A program made the position numbers and the translations under genes. A stretch of DNA of 14,930 nt from Acetobacteraceae bacterium (GTDB taxonomy: Bacteria > Pseudomonadota > Alphaproteobacteria > Acetobacterales > Acetobacteraceae): the NCBI GenBank assembly GCA_030044345.1, contig JASHVY010000356.1, positions 1-14,930 of the forward strand. The letters are read 5' to 3'. How positions within the stretch are numbered: position 1 is the stretch's first letter; each line of letters opens with the position of its first letter. Of the stretch, positions 6,979 through 14,756 are shown in pieces. The notes under the pieces are model-generated. The model saw nothing but the letters and a program-made list of their open reading frames with translations. It had not been told where the DNA came from and searched no databases.

Positions 6979-8118
6979 CTATCCAGAGATAGCTGATTGC
7001 CTCGCCGTAGGCCGGTTAACAGCTCCCTTGTGGTGTGTGTCCGCCGCCACGCTATCCGAGGCTTGTCGTTCCGTTTGGATCTCTCGCTGTGGCTGTGCGC
7101 TGCGCCCACGACCGCCGATCTGTTGCACGGCGCGCGCAAAATAAACGCCCGCGAGGATGATGGCACCATAGACGATCTTTACGGCAGCCGTATTGAGCCC
7201 GAGCACCGGCAGAAGCCCGGCAAGCACCGTGAGTGTGCAAGCCCCTGCCACGGTGCCCCATGAAGAGCCCGTACCCCCGAGCAGTGCAGTACCGCCGAGA
7301 GCGATTGCCGCGATGGCGCCGAAGAGATAATCCCCACCCATGCCGACATAGGCTGTCTGAATATATCCGGTGAGGAGCACACCGGAGAGGCTGGCAGTGG
7401 CCCCCGAAATCACATAAGTTGCAAACTTCACACGTTCGACATGAATGCCTGCAAGCCGCGCTGCGCGTGCGTTATCGCCCACCGCGTAGATGCACCGCCC
7501 GAGACCGGTTCGGGACAGGATGAAAGCGGCCACGACCGCGAGCGCGAGCCATACGAGCGTAATGTCCGGGAATGGGCCAATTCTTGCATTCGCAAAATGC
7601 TCGATCCCGTCGGGCACGACATCCCCGCTGCTCTGCAATGTGCCCACCGCGACGAGATAGCCCTCGATCAGGCCGCCGACACCGAGTGTCACGATCAAAG
7701 GAGGCGCCCTCAGGAAGGTGACGAGCAGTCCGTTGATCGCTCCCAGGATCATGCCAAGCAGGACGACCAGGAGCAGGATGAGCAGCAGGCCGATGTGAAG
7801 GCTGCGATGCATTTGCGAAAGTGCGATACCGCCGAAATCGATCAGCCAGGGCACGCTCAAATCGAGACCGCCGGCGATGATCACGAGTGTCTCGCCCATC
7901 GCGGCGAGACCGACAAAAGCGGCGAAGATGGAGAGCGTTCGGACGTTCGATAGTGACGCAAATCCCAACGAGTGCGCGGTGGCTGCGGCAAAGAGCACCA
8001 CTGTGAGCACAAAGGCGCCGACAGTCGCCGGTTGGCGGCGTGCCGCAGAAACGGCCCTTCGGCCCATCCTGATCGCGGTGGCGAGGGGCAATGTTCTTGC
8101 TGGCGCGGCCGGATTCAT
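6979..8118 (-). CDS. Sugar-type ABC transporter permease (RbsC-like, BPD_transp_2 family), second of pair
   Basis: This is an inner-membrane channel subunit of a ribose/xylose-class ABC importer. It has many hydrophobic segments, for example VGAFVLTVVLFAAATA near residue 32 and LLLILLLVVLLGMILGAI near 115. It carries the family signature GGLDLSVP after the second span and the coupling region GDNARAARLAGIHVERVKF, which contacts the ATPase. The last ~45 residues after VYFARAVQQ form a polar, Arg/Gln/Ser-rich tail that is longer than usual. The start codon lies one base after the stop of the other permease, so the two are translated together and probably form a heterodimer. It is 80 bases upstream of the MmgE/PrpD gene. 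Confidence 0.9.
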   Translation of the reverse strand: MNPAAPARTLPLATAIRMGRRAVSAARRQPATVGAFVLTVVLFAAATAHSLGFASLSNVRTLSIFAAFVGLAAMGETLVIIAGGLDLSVPWLIDFGGIALSQMHRSLHIGLLLILLLVVLLGMILGAINGLLVTFLRAPPLIVTLGVGGLIEGYLVAVGTLQSSGDVVPDGIEHFANARIGPFPDITLVWLALAVVAAFILSRTGLGRCIYAVGDNARAARLAGIHVERVKFATYVISGATASLSGVLLTGYIQTAYVGMGGDYLFGAIAAIALGGTALLGGTGSSWGTVAGACTLTVLAGLLPVLGLNTAAVKIVYGAIILAGVYFARAVQQIGGRGRSAQPQREIQTERQASDSVAADTHHKGAVNRPTARQSAISG

Positions 8119-8119
8119 T

Positions 8120-9097
8120 TCAGGCCTGCTTCGCCAAGCGCGAACGAATACCGATCACGACGATCAGCAGCCCGGCTGAGAGAACAATGGAAACCCAGGG
8201 CGGCAAGACGAGAACGGAGGTGATGCCGTCGATGAACGTGAGAATGAAAGCGCCTGCGACCGCCAGGCCAACGCCGCCGGCCCCCCCTTCGAGACTGATG
8301 CCGCCGAGCACACAGGCTTCGACCGAAGAAAGGATGTATCCATCGCCGATGGTGGCATCTCCCGTGCCGGTGATCAACGCCAGGTAGATCCCGGCCAGTG
8401 CGGCGAGCAGACCCGCAATGGCGTAGACACTGAATTTCGTCTTCCTGACGTTGACACCGCTGAGCCTGGCCCGCGCCTCATCGCTGCCAATGCTGTAAAT
8501 GTGCCGGCAGAGATTGGTGGAGCGCCAGTACCACCAGACGGCTAGGGTGAGAACGAGCAGCAGGATCGAGGTAGGAATGAAATTGGTCACGTTCTGCGCC
8601 CAGGCACTGAGCGCGGGCGGTGTGGCTCCGCCGGCAGAAGGAAGAATTTGCAACGCGATACCGTCATAGATCGCCCAGGTGCCAAGCGTGGCGATGAAGG
8701 GCTCAAAATTGCCAACCACGACGAGTGCGCCGTTGAATGCCCCCAATATGAGGCCAACCAGTGGGACCAGCACGAGTCGCCATGCGCTTGCGCTGTCGGC
8801 ACCGACCCAGGTGGCGGTGAGGACAGTGGCGACCACCATCGTGCCGCCGACGGAAATATCGATGCCACCCGTGAGCAGGACGATGCATTGCGCAATGCTC
8901 ACCAGGATCAGGGGAAGCGCGGTCTGAATCGTGAGCGCAATTTGCGGCTTTGTGAGAATGTCCGGCTGGAGCAGAACGTCCACGAGGAGAAGGATGACAA
9001 ACAGAGGGACCATCACGAGCGCCCCTTCGGATGGGCGCATTGTGAGAGGCCATACGCCGTGCCGCTTCGTCGGGGGAAGCGTGAGTTCTGCTGCCAT
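8120..9097 (-). CDS. Sugar-type ABC transporter permease (RbsC-like), first of pair
   Basis: This is an inner-membrane permease of about 325 residues. Hydrophobic spans include ALVMVPLFVILLLVDVLL and ALPLILVSIAQCIVLLTGG. The family signature GGIDISVGG follows the latter span. The ATPase-contact region is EARARLSGVNVRKTKF, and the C-terminus has the usual final hairpin ending VVIGIRSRLAKQA. The open frame extends to 9169, but that extra part overlaps the ATPase gene out of frame. The ATG at 9095-9097, five bases after the ATPase stop, gives a normal N-terminus (MAAELTLPPTKRHG). It probably pairs with the next permease as a heterodimeric channel. Confidence 0.9.
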   Translation of the reverse strand: MAAELTLPPTKRHGVWPLTMRPSEGALVMVPLFVILLLVDVLLQPDILTKPQIALTIQTALPLILVSIAQCIVLLTGGIDISVGGTMVVATVLTATWVGADSASAWRLVLVPLVGLILGAFNGALVVVGNFEPFIATLGTWAIYDGIALQILPSAGGATPPALSAWAQNVTNFIPTSILLLVLTLAVWWYWRSTNLCRHIYSIGSDEARARLSGVNVRKTKFSVYAIAGLLAALAGIYLALITGTGDATIGDGYILSSVEACVLGGISLEGGAGGVGLAVAGAFILTFIDGITSVLVLPPWVSIVLSAGLLIVVIGIRSRLAKQA

Positions 9098-9102
9098 GGA
9101 TT

Positions 9103-10662
9103 TCAGCTCGCTGCGTCTTGGGCGTGAGGACGGGTTCCCGCACCGGCGGCTGGCTGGCCAGACGCGCAACGCAGAAGCCTTTCCTCATCCCAAGCCTCCG
9201 CCGGCGCAGTTCCTACGATGCGCCCTTCGTGGAGAACCAGGATCCGGTCACAGACATGCAATGTCTCGGTGAAATCCGTCGAATAGAAGATCACCCCCAT
9301 GCCTTCGTCCGCGAGGTGGGTCACAAGTCTGTAGATATCGGCCTTGGTTCCCACATCCACGCCTCGTGTGGAGTCGAAGAGAATAAAGACCTTCGGCTCA
9401 CCGAGAAGAGCCCGCGCGAATATCGTCTTCTGCTGATTGCCGCCGCTGAGCGTGGCCACCTGGTTGGGCAAGCGTTGCGGATCCAGCCCAACTCGAATCG
9501 CACCCGAGCGCGCGGTCTCATGCTCGCGGCGCGGGTCGAGGACGCTGAACCCCCGCGTAAGCGCGGGGAGAACCGAGCATGTGATATTGAACTGAACGCT
9601 GTGACGGAGAAACAATGCCTCCGTCTGGCGGTCCTCGGGCACCATGAAGACCCCATACTTCTGAGCCTCCGCCGGTGAGCGCGGTGCGTAGCGCCAGCCG
9701 GCAAGCGTGATCGCTCCTTCATATCGAAGGTCACCGGAAAGGCTCATCAGCAACTCTCGCTGGCCCTGCCCCGGCAGGGCCGTCACGCCGAGGATTTCGC
9801 CGGCCCCGAGCGTGAAATCGATCGGTCCGAGCCCTGCGCCGACGCGCAGGCGATCGACCTGCAGAAGCGTGCCGCTCCGGGCCTCGCCCTCGCGCTTGGG
9901 ATAGAGACGCGCGAGGCGACGGCCGAGCATGGCTTCGATGAGATCGTCCTCGCTCACGCTCTCGTCGGCTTTCGCCGCGAACACGGTCCTTCCCGAACGC
10001 AGGACAGTGACCCGATCGGCGATCGCCTTGACCTCCTGCAGGCGATGAGAAACGAACAGAACCACACTGCCGGCATCCGCGATACGCCGTGCCTGGTGGA
10101 GAACCCATTCCGCATCGGCAAGGCTGAGGGCAGAGGTCGCCTCATCGAGAATCAGTACATGTGGGGAGGCTGCAATCGCCTTGGCGACCTCGAGCAATTG
10201 CCGATCTGCCACGGAGAGGGTTGCGACCTTGGCCGACGGGTCGAGCCGGCGGGCGCCGAGCCCTTCCATGAGCGATGCGTACCGCAAACGAAGCGCGCGC
10301 GTACGCAACCGCCGGTGCCACCCGATGGGGAGGCGATCAAAAAGCATATTCTCCGCGACCGTGAGTGCCGGGATCAGGCTCGATTCTTGAAAGACCGTGC
10401 GGATGTTGGCGCGCAGCGCCTCCGCCGGACTACCCAGCCGGAGGGATTGGCCATCGAGGATGACCTCGCCGCCGTCTCGCGAAATCACCCCCGAGAGCAC
10501 GCGTATGAGCGTCGATTTTCCGGCACCGTTCTCTCCGAGGATGCCGTGCACCTCGCCACGCCGTGCCTCAATGGATCCGTCCGACAGCGCCCGGACCCCG
10601 CCGAAGCTCTTCTCCAGGTGGCGGACCGAAAGACCCGGCCCGCAACACGGCGTGGGATGCAT
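9103..10662 (-). CDS. Sugar-type ABC transporter ATP-binding protein with two ATPase domains (RbsA/XylG/MglA class)
   Basis: This 519-residue protein energises the importer on the cytoplasmic side. The first domain has Walker A GENGAGKST (43-51), signature LSVADRQ (149-155), Walker B LILDE (170-174) and switch histidine VSHRL near 206. The second domain has the degenerate Walker A LPGQGQRE usual for this class, so it is probably weak or inactive in ATP hydrolysis. It keeps LSGGNQQK and a FDSTRGVDVGTK region in place of Walker B. ILF-D replaces the usual ILDEPT, so the catalytic glutamate position is altered to Ser, as is common in this half. GGAG lies seven bases before the ATG. It starts 24 bases after the binding-protein gene. 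Confidence 0.93.
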   Translation of the reverse strand: MHPTPCCGPGLSVRHLEKSFGGVRALSDGSIEARRGEVHGILGENGAGKSTLIRVLSGVISRDGGEVILDGQSLRLGSPAEALRANIRTVFQESSLIPALTVAENMLFDRLPIGWHRRLRTRALRLRYASLMEGLGARRLDPSAKVATLSVADRQLLEVAKAIAASPHVLILDEATSALSLADAEWVLHQARRIADAGSVVLFVSHRLQEVKAIADRVTVLRSGRTVFAAKADESVSEDDLIEAMLGRRLARLYPKREGEARSGTLLQVDRLRVGAGLGPIDFTLGAGEILGVTALPGQGQRELLMSLSGDLRYEGAITLAGWRYAPRSPAEAQKYGVFMVPEDRQTEALFLRHSVQFNITCSVLPALTRGFSVLDPRREHETARSGAIRVGLDPQRLPNQVATLSGGNQQKTIFARALLGEPKVFILFDSTRGVDVGTKADIYRLVTHLADEGMGVIFYSTDFTETLHVCDRILVLHEGRIVGTAPAEAWDEERLLRCASGQPAAGAGTRPHAQDAAS

Positions 10663-10686
10663 GATAGGACTCCGGGCGCCGTCGCC

Positions 10687-11796
10687 CTAACCTTTGAGGG
10701 CATCATCGACGGAAAGGCCGAGATCGCCCCCGGTCACCGGCAGCACCAGCGAAGAAGGAGCATTGGGGAAATAATTGACCCCGGCCTTGAGCACCACCTG
10801 GTGATAGGCATCACCATCGAAATGGACGACTCCTTGCTGCGTAACAAAATAATCCTGCTCATAAGTCGTAATCGCTTGAGTTGGCTTCGGTCCGCCCGAG
10901 AGCTGCTTGAGCATCTGGACGAACGCATAGGCACCAACCCATGACGGCGCTGGCCACATATAGCAGGCCATGTTCTGGGTCACACAGGTTTCAGCGCTGA
11001 TGGATGTATCAAGGCTTGCACAGGCGGGAGGCTTCAGGCCGGCGCGAGCGAAGGCCTGATATTCGGCGCTGCAATACCCTTGGCTGACGACACCGACGAT
11101 GTTGCGATGCGCTGCGAGCAAACCTGAGACCTGCTGCAGTTCGGGCCCCGGCGCGCCGTTGCCGACAAACGTTCCCACGATATGAATATTGGGAAATTGC
11201 CTGAGCACCGACTGATAAGCGTGGATCCTGATCACCGAGGAGGGAGCGCCTGGAATTCCTTCGTCCAGAATGACATCGCCCTTTTCGTGAATCACGGCCG
11301 CAAGCCACCGGGCCATGTTCTCCGCCTCAGCTTCGTCATTCTCACGAACCTGGACTGCACAGGGTGCGGTCAGTGTCTGGTCAAACGTATAGACGACGAT
11401 GCCGGCGGCGCAGGCGGCCATGACCGTCGGGTTGAGCGCGGTGGCTGACGAAGAATCGATAAGAATCCCCGCGGGCTTCTTGCGAATGATCGTCTGCAAC
11501 GATGCCGTCTGCGACGTTACCGTGTTTTCGGAGTTGACGATAACGAGATTGACCGTTTGGTCGTATGGCGGTCGCGCCGCGATTGCGCGAATGGCATTCT
11601 CCATCTGGGCGCGCCAAGGATTGCCGATATAATTATTGCTCACATAAATCGTCAATTTCTTGCCTGAAGCGTCTGCCTGCGCTTGTCGGCTTGCCAAGAG
11701 AGCAGCAGCCCCATATAAGCTGGCGAGCACGGCGGAAACCGCCGCTATGCTCGCAATCTGCCTGGACAATCCGCGGAAATTGAACGAGATGGCCAT
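10687..11796 (-). CDS. Periplasmic substrate-binding protein of the sugar-type ABC importer (Peripla_BP_4 class)
   Basis: This is the secreted receptor that delivers substrate to the permeases. The 369-residue protein starts with a Sec-type signal: a short basic region, the hydrophobic IASIAAVSAVLASLYGAAALLA, and likely cleavage after AQA near residue 42. The mature part begins KKLTIYVSNNYIGNPWR, typical of the first strand and ligand loop of ribose-binding-like proteins. It continues with the IIRKKPAGILIDSSSATALNP and CAAGIVVYTFDQ segments, and Cys-rich loops around residue 280 that may form a disulfide. The ligand is unknown. The ATG at 11794-11796 is chosen for GGGAGGA 10-16 bases upstream; the open frame extends to 11841. 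It resembles the partial binding protein at 14757. Confidence 0.88.
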   Translation of the reverse strand: MAISFNFRGLSRQIASIAAVSAVLASLYGAAALLASRQAQADASGKKLTIYVSNNYIGNPWRAQMENAIRAIAARPPYDQTVNLVIVNSENTVTSQTASLQTIIRKKPAGILIDSSSATALNPTVMAACAAGIVVYTFDQTLTAPCAVQVRENDEAEAENMARWLAAVIHEKGDVILDEGIPGAPSSVIRIHAYQSVLRQFPNIHIVGTFVGNGAPGPELQQVSGLLAAHRNIVGVVSQGYCSAEYQAFARAGLKPPACASLDTSISAETCVTQNMACYMWPAPSWVGAYAFVQMLKQLSGGPKPTQAITTYEQDYFVTQQGVVHFDGDAYHQVVLKAGVNYFPNAPSSLVLPVTGGDLGLSVDDALKG

Positions 11797-11832
11797 GGCT
11801 GTTTCTTCCTCCCATTTTCTCGTTTTCATTCT

Positions 11833-11853
11833 CAGACCCACGAAGCGGGTCTG
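11833..11853. promoter_or_regulatory. Perfect 7-bp inverted repeat upstream of the binding-protein gene
   Basis: CAGACCC and GGGTCTG face each other across seven bases (ACGAAGC). In the - strand transcript this would be a stable hairpin 37 bases before the binding-protein start. It is not followed by a T-run, so it is not a classical terminator. It could be an operator, an attenuating or stabilising hairpin that sets expression of the importer relative to the upstream lactonase genes. Confidence 0.45.
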
Positions 11854-11929
11854 GCCTTAGGCGTCCATATGAACCGCGATTGGTGGGAATTGCATTTAAG
11901 CTGACAACGACCCCTCAACCTTCATGGAA

Positions 11930-11940
11930 CGGTTCTACCA
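11930..11940. promoter_or_regulatory. GGT-N3-ACC dyad overlapping the lactonase stop, candidate GntR/FadR-type site
   Basis: GGTTCTACC (11931-11939) is a perfect GGT-N3-ACC dyad. On the - strand the flanked form TGGTAGAACC fits the GT-N3-AC core known for FadR-subfamily GntR operators. It lies about 135 bases before the binding-protein start. Short dyads arise by chance, so the link to the nearby regulator is tentative. Confidence 0.25.
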
Positions 11941-12822
11941 GGTGGGGAGTCCTGGAACATGCATTCGACAACTAAATAGCGATGTGCTGGCACACAAATA
12001 AAGTGTTCTTCGATCGGCATCTCCCCAATTGAAGTTGGCGCACTCCTCAGGTACCAGGATCACACCCAGAAGCTCTCCCGCGCCGCTGAATACGTGCACG
12101 CCCCCAGGGCCGCAGCAGAACAGATTTCCTTCGCTGTCGATCTTCATGCCATCCGGCGCGCCTGGTCCTTCTCCACGGACTTCTGCCCACACTTCTCCAC
12201 CGACAAGATCCTGCCCATGGATCTCATAGCGGCGGATGTGCATTCTTGCCGAATCATTGACATACAGAACCGACTCGTCCTTCGTGAAGCAGAGTCCGTT
12301 TGGACGATCGAAGTCATCGGCTAGTCGGACGATAGAGCGATCACGCGGGTCAACCCGATAAACTCCCTGCACCTTCTGTGATTGCGGACGCTCAATGCCG
12401 ACGCCCGCAAGGCGGCCATAGGGCGGATCCGTAAAGTAGAGCCTTCCGTTTCTATCGACGATGATGTCATTGGGGCTGTTGAGTTCGATGCCTTCGTAAT
12501 GGCTGGCAATGATCGTCAGGTTGCCATCGGTTTCTTGTCGCACCACCCGGCTCGTTGAATGCTCACAGGTAATCAGACGATGTTCATGGTCAAAAACATT
12601 GCCGTTGGCCTTATTGCTGGGCTCGCGATAGATCCCGCTCTGGTCGTTTTTGGGGTCGAAGAAATACATTCGGTCAGCGGGGATATCGCTGAAGATGACG
12701 ATGCCGTCATCCCCGTGCCAGACCGGGCCTTCGATGAATTGAAAGCCGTTCGCGCGCTTGCGGACCGGCTCATTGCCGACAATGTGCTTCAATCGCTCAT
12801 CGCTTATCGCGAGATGCTGCAT
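11935..12822 (-). CDS. SMP-30/gluconolactonase-like lactonase
   Basis: This is a predicted six-bladed beta-propeller, metal-dependent lactonase that opens sugar lactones, 295 residues long and likely cytoplasmic (no signal peptide). The four metal/active positions of the family are visible: Glu31 in FIEGPVW, Asn in LNSPNDIIVD, Asn in RPNGLCFTKDE, and Asp in GAPDGMKIDSEGNL. TDPPYG and CGPGGVHVFS are also typical. The open frame extends to 13080, but that part is antisense-like and overlaps the gene upstream. The ATG at 12820-12822 is preferred for AGAGGAAG about nine bases before it. It starts 22 bases after the ABM-type gene. It suggests that the pathway goes through an aldonolactone-like intermediate, though the substrate is not identifiable. 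Confidence 0.88.
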   Translation of the reverse strand: MQHLAISDERLKHIVGNEPVRKRANGFQFIEGPVWHGDDGIVIFSDIPADRMYFFDPKNDQSGIYREPSNKANGNVFDHEHRLITCEHSTSRVVRQETDGNLTIIASHYEGIELNSPNDIIVDRNGRLYFTDPPYGRLAGVGIERPQSQKVQGVYRVDPRDRSIVRLADDFDRPNGLCFTKDESVLYVNDSARMHIRRYEIHGQDLVGGEVWAEVRGEGPGAPDGMKIDSEGNLFCCGPGGVHVFSGAGELLGVILVPEECANFNWGDADRRTLYLCASTSLFSCRMHVPGLPTW

Positions 12823-12844
12823 GACGAATTTCTTCCTCTCGGTC

Positions 12845-13186
12845 TCATGCCTTCTGCAGGAGACTGTCCTGAACAAGGTGGTAGCCGTTGTGGACGATCT
12901 GTCCTGCCAGCTTCTTCGCCTCTTCGAAAGCCGGATCATGCTCGGGGCTTGCAACCCATTTTCGCCGCAGCGCCTCGCTCTCGAAAGTGAGCTCGAGGTG
13001 AAACTGATAACCGTCTGAGGTGGCTTCGATCTCCTTGCGCTCGGCTTCCGAATATTCCCGAAGCAGGCGGTACCCCACAAAGCCCTGCTGCTTGATGAGC
13101 GCCGGACCGTAGATGTTTTTGATCATCTTCTCGAACGCATCGGTGTTGGCGGGAGTGACCCTGTATTTGATTTCGAGCGTGATCAT
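12845..13186 (-). CDS. ABM/NIPSNAP-type dimeric alpha/beta-barrel protein
   Basis: This encodes 113 residues beginning MITLEIKYRVTPANTDAFE and continuing QQGFVGYRLLREYSE, YQFHLELTFESEALRRKW and VASPEHDPAFEEAKKL. This strand-helix-strand pattern fits a ferredoxin-like dimeric barrel of the antibiotic-biosynthesis-monooxygenase superfamily. Such small proteins often act as isomerases, mutarotase-like or oxygenase-like enzymes, or heme/ligand binders, and the activity here cannot be told. The start at 13184-13186 follows AAAGG by about eight bases. The open frame goes on to 13399, but the upstream part lacks the family pattern. It is the first gene of the - strand cluster and faces the regulator across a 370-base divergent region. 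Confidence 0.7.
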   Translation of the reverse strand: MITLEIKYRVTPANTDAFEKMIKNIYGPALIKQQGFVGYRLLREYSEAERKEIEATSDGYQFHLELTFESEALRRKWVASPEHDPAFEEAKKLAGQIVHNGYHLVQDSLLQKA

Positions 13187-13556
13187 GATCTTGACCTTTT
13201 CCGCAGGCTTGCCATTGCAGAATATTCCACCGCCGTACTCGCCACGATGCAGATCTCGTACCGAAGCGCCGACGATAGGGTAGATCCAAGTACGGCGCTC
13301 CAACCCGGGAGATGTTGGCGGCATGACAGGAATGACCTTGGGCGGCCGCCCGACTTCAAGCGCTCGGAGCGGCCGCGTGCAAGCGTACCAGACCCGCAAC
13401 CGAGCCTTACAGGCGCATTTCCAATACGTTATCGATACGACATCCGGTATGTTCGCAGGTCGCCCTGACCTCGTCGACTGAGTTGCCCGCTAAGGCACTG
13501 CACGAACATAGATTTTCTCCCTTTCTTCTAGTCTTATAGATTGGTATAATGATAAT
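13187..13556. promoter_or_regulatory. Divergent promoter region between the catabolic cluster and the GntR regulator
   Basis: This 370-base region holds the promoter of the - strand cluster and that of gntR (listed separately). Symmetric elements seen are GAATATTC (13220-13227), GGGCGGCCGCCC (13340-13351, a perfect 12-base palindrome), CGCTC-G-GAGCG (13361-13371) and TATCGATA (13430-13437). Any of these could be binding sites, but none matches a known GntR operator strongly. No convincing - strand -35/-10 pair was found. Confidence 0.4.
13542..13550 (+). promoter_or_regulatory. Extended -10 promoter (TGnTATAAT) for the GntR gene, implying a leaderless transcript
   Basis: TGGTATAAT contains a perfect TATAAT (13545-13550) plus the TGn extension. 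The -35 region (13522-13527, TTTCTT) is weak, which the extension can compensate. The ATG at 13557 is seven bases after the box, exactly where transcription would start, and no Shine-Dalgarno sequence precedes it. The surroundings are AT-rich, unlike the rest of the window. A regulator site overlapping this box could allow autoregulation. Confidence 0.5.
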
Positions 13557-14420
13557 ATGAATTTGTTCAAACCGTCAAGTCTGCTTGACCTGATCCCTTC
13601 GGAACAGGACGTTCCGGAATTCACTCCCGCCGCGGGGGACGCGCTCCCCAGTGCTGTCGTTCGGCAAGTTGTACGCAGGCTTGCCCAAGGCCGGTTCCGT
13701 CCCGGCGAGCGATTGCCCAGGGAAGACCAGCTCGCACTGCGGTTTGGGGTAAGCCGGACAGTGGTGCGCGAAGCAATGCGTGTTCTGGCGGCCAGAGGAC
13801 TGGTCGAAGTGCGCCAGGGCAGCGGCACCCGGATAGCGCCCTACGAACGCTGGCATCTGCTCGATCCGACGCTTCTCTTCGAGCTCATGCAAAGCGGCCG
13901 CCATATCGACCTGGTGCTCGAGCTTACCGAGCTCCGACGAATATTTGAGGGTGAGGCAGCGGCGCTGGCTGCGGCGCGACGGAGCGAGGCCGACCTCGCC
14001 CGCCTCGCCGAGCTATGCGCCGCGATGCCACGAGCGCTTCACGACGCCGAACAGTACACCGCCCTGGACGTCGAATTCCATGACAATGTACTGACCGCAG
14101 CTCACAATCGGTTATTGCGCGAGGCCCTTGGGCCGCTAACCGCCGTTCTTTACTCGGCTCGACGTCTCACCAATGAGCACTATATCGCCGCCCATAGCGA
14201 AGGCGCACGTGCTTCGCTCATCAGCCATCGCCGCATCCACCAACGGATCGTTCAAGGTCATCCTGCCGCTGCGCGACGGGCGATGATCGCACATATTGCC
14301 GAGTTCGAAGCCGATCTCCAGCGTTGCCTCGGGGTCGCACAGAGGAAACCTCTCGTGGTGTCAACCAAACGGAGAAGTCAATCTTCGCGCTCCAGTGATC
14401 GTAATAAGGAGTCTTCGTGA
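13557..14420 (+). CDS. GntR-family transcriptional regulator, FadR subfamily (FCD domain)
   Basis: This is a ligand-responsive DNA-binding repressor or activator of 287 residues. The winged helix-turn-helix spans about 30-93 and shows the family pattern GRFRPGERLPRED, FGVSRTVVREAMRVLAARGLVEVRQGSGT. The all-helical FCD ligand domain follows from about 115 to 255. Its metal/ligand-binding residues are visible as Asp171 and His175 (DVEFH), His224 (SHRRIH) and His246 (IAHI). The last ~30 residues are a basic/serine-rich tail of unknown purpose. It is divergent from the transport cluster and co-directional with a second binding protein, so it may control either or both. FCD ligands are usually small organic acids or sugar acids, in line with the neighbouring lactonase and importer. 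Confidence 0.9.
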   Translation: MNLFKPSSLLDLIPSEQDVPEFTPAAGDALPSAVVRQVVRRLAQGRFRPGERLPREDQLALRFGVSRTVVREAMRVLAARGLVEVRQGSGTRIAPYERWHLLDPTLLFELMQSGRHIDLVLELTELRRIFEGEAAALAAARRSEADLARLAELCAAMPRALHDAEQYTALDVEFHDNVLTAAHNRLLREALGPLTAVLYSARRLTNEHYIAAHSEGARASLISHRRIHQRIVQGHPAAARRAMIAHIAEFEADLQRCLGVAQRKPLVVSTKRRSQSSRSSDRNKESS

Positions 14421-14756
14421 TCGACTTTGGCTGCGCTCGCCGTCAGACCATGCCGCAGGACAAGCATCGCGTTGCCTCCGGGGGCTCGTTTTCTATCCGA
14501 GTGGAGATCCTGGACACCCGAGCACTCATGTGGCCTTGAAATGACGAGATGGTCCTTACCGATCCTCTCTTTCGTTCGACAGCACCCAATTCATGTCGAC
14601 TCTCTGGTCGGATTTCCAGTCGCGGGTCCTTGGGATAGGAACTCACGGTTGGTGTTGACTACCACATGGATCGAAAGAGCCTCACCCTGATGGGGCGGGC
14701 CACCCGCTCAAGCAGACGGAAGCAAACAATCGCAAACAAAAGAGGAGGAAACGGCC
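14421..14756. promoter_or_regulatory. Intergenic region before the second binding protein
   Basis: This 336-base stretch has no believable gene. A TTGACT (14655-14660) resembles a -35 box, but the -10 position 17 bases on (AGCCTC) is poor. It sits inside a TGGT-N7-ACCA dyad (14650-14664), a weak operator candidate. No terminator hairpin for gntR was seen. AGGAGG (14743-14748) is the ribosome binding site of the next gene. Confidence 0.35.

Noticed and set aside
7441..9127. Plus-strand frames rich in Asp/Glu/Gln/His opposite the permeases (7441-7953 and 8648-9127)
   Set aside because: Their hydrophilic composition is the antisense image of hydrophobic membrane-span codons.
10045..10944. 299-codon plus-strand frame opposite the ATPase and binding-protein genes
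   Set aside because: It crosses the boundary of two strong minus-strand genes and has no family pattern.
11833..11853. Intrinsic terminator between the lactonase and binding-protein genes
   Set aside because: The hairpin is good, but no T-run follows on either strand.
12823..13080. N-terminal extension of the lactonase frame
   Set aside because: It overlaps the ABM-type gene out of frame and lacks family sequence; the ATG at 12822 has a good ribosome binding site.
13187..13399. N-terminal extension of the ABM-type frame
   Set aside because: No family similarity is visible and the ATG at 13186 gives a normal-length domain.
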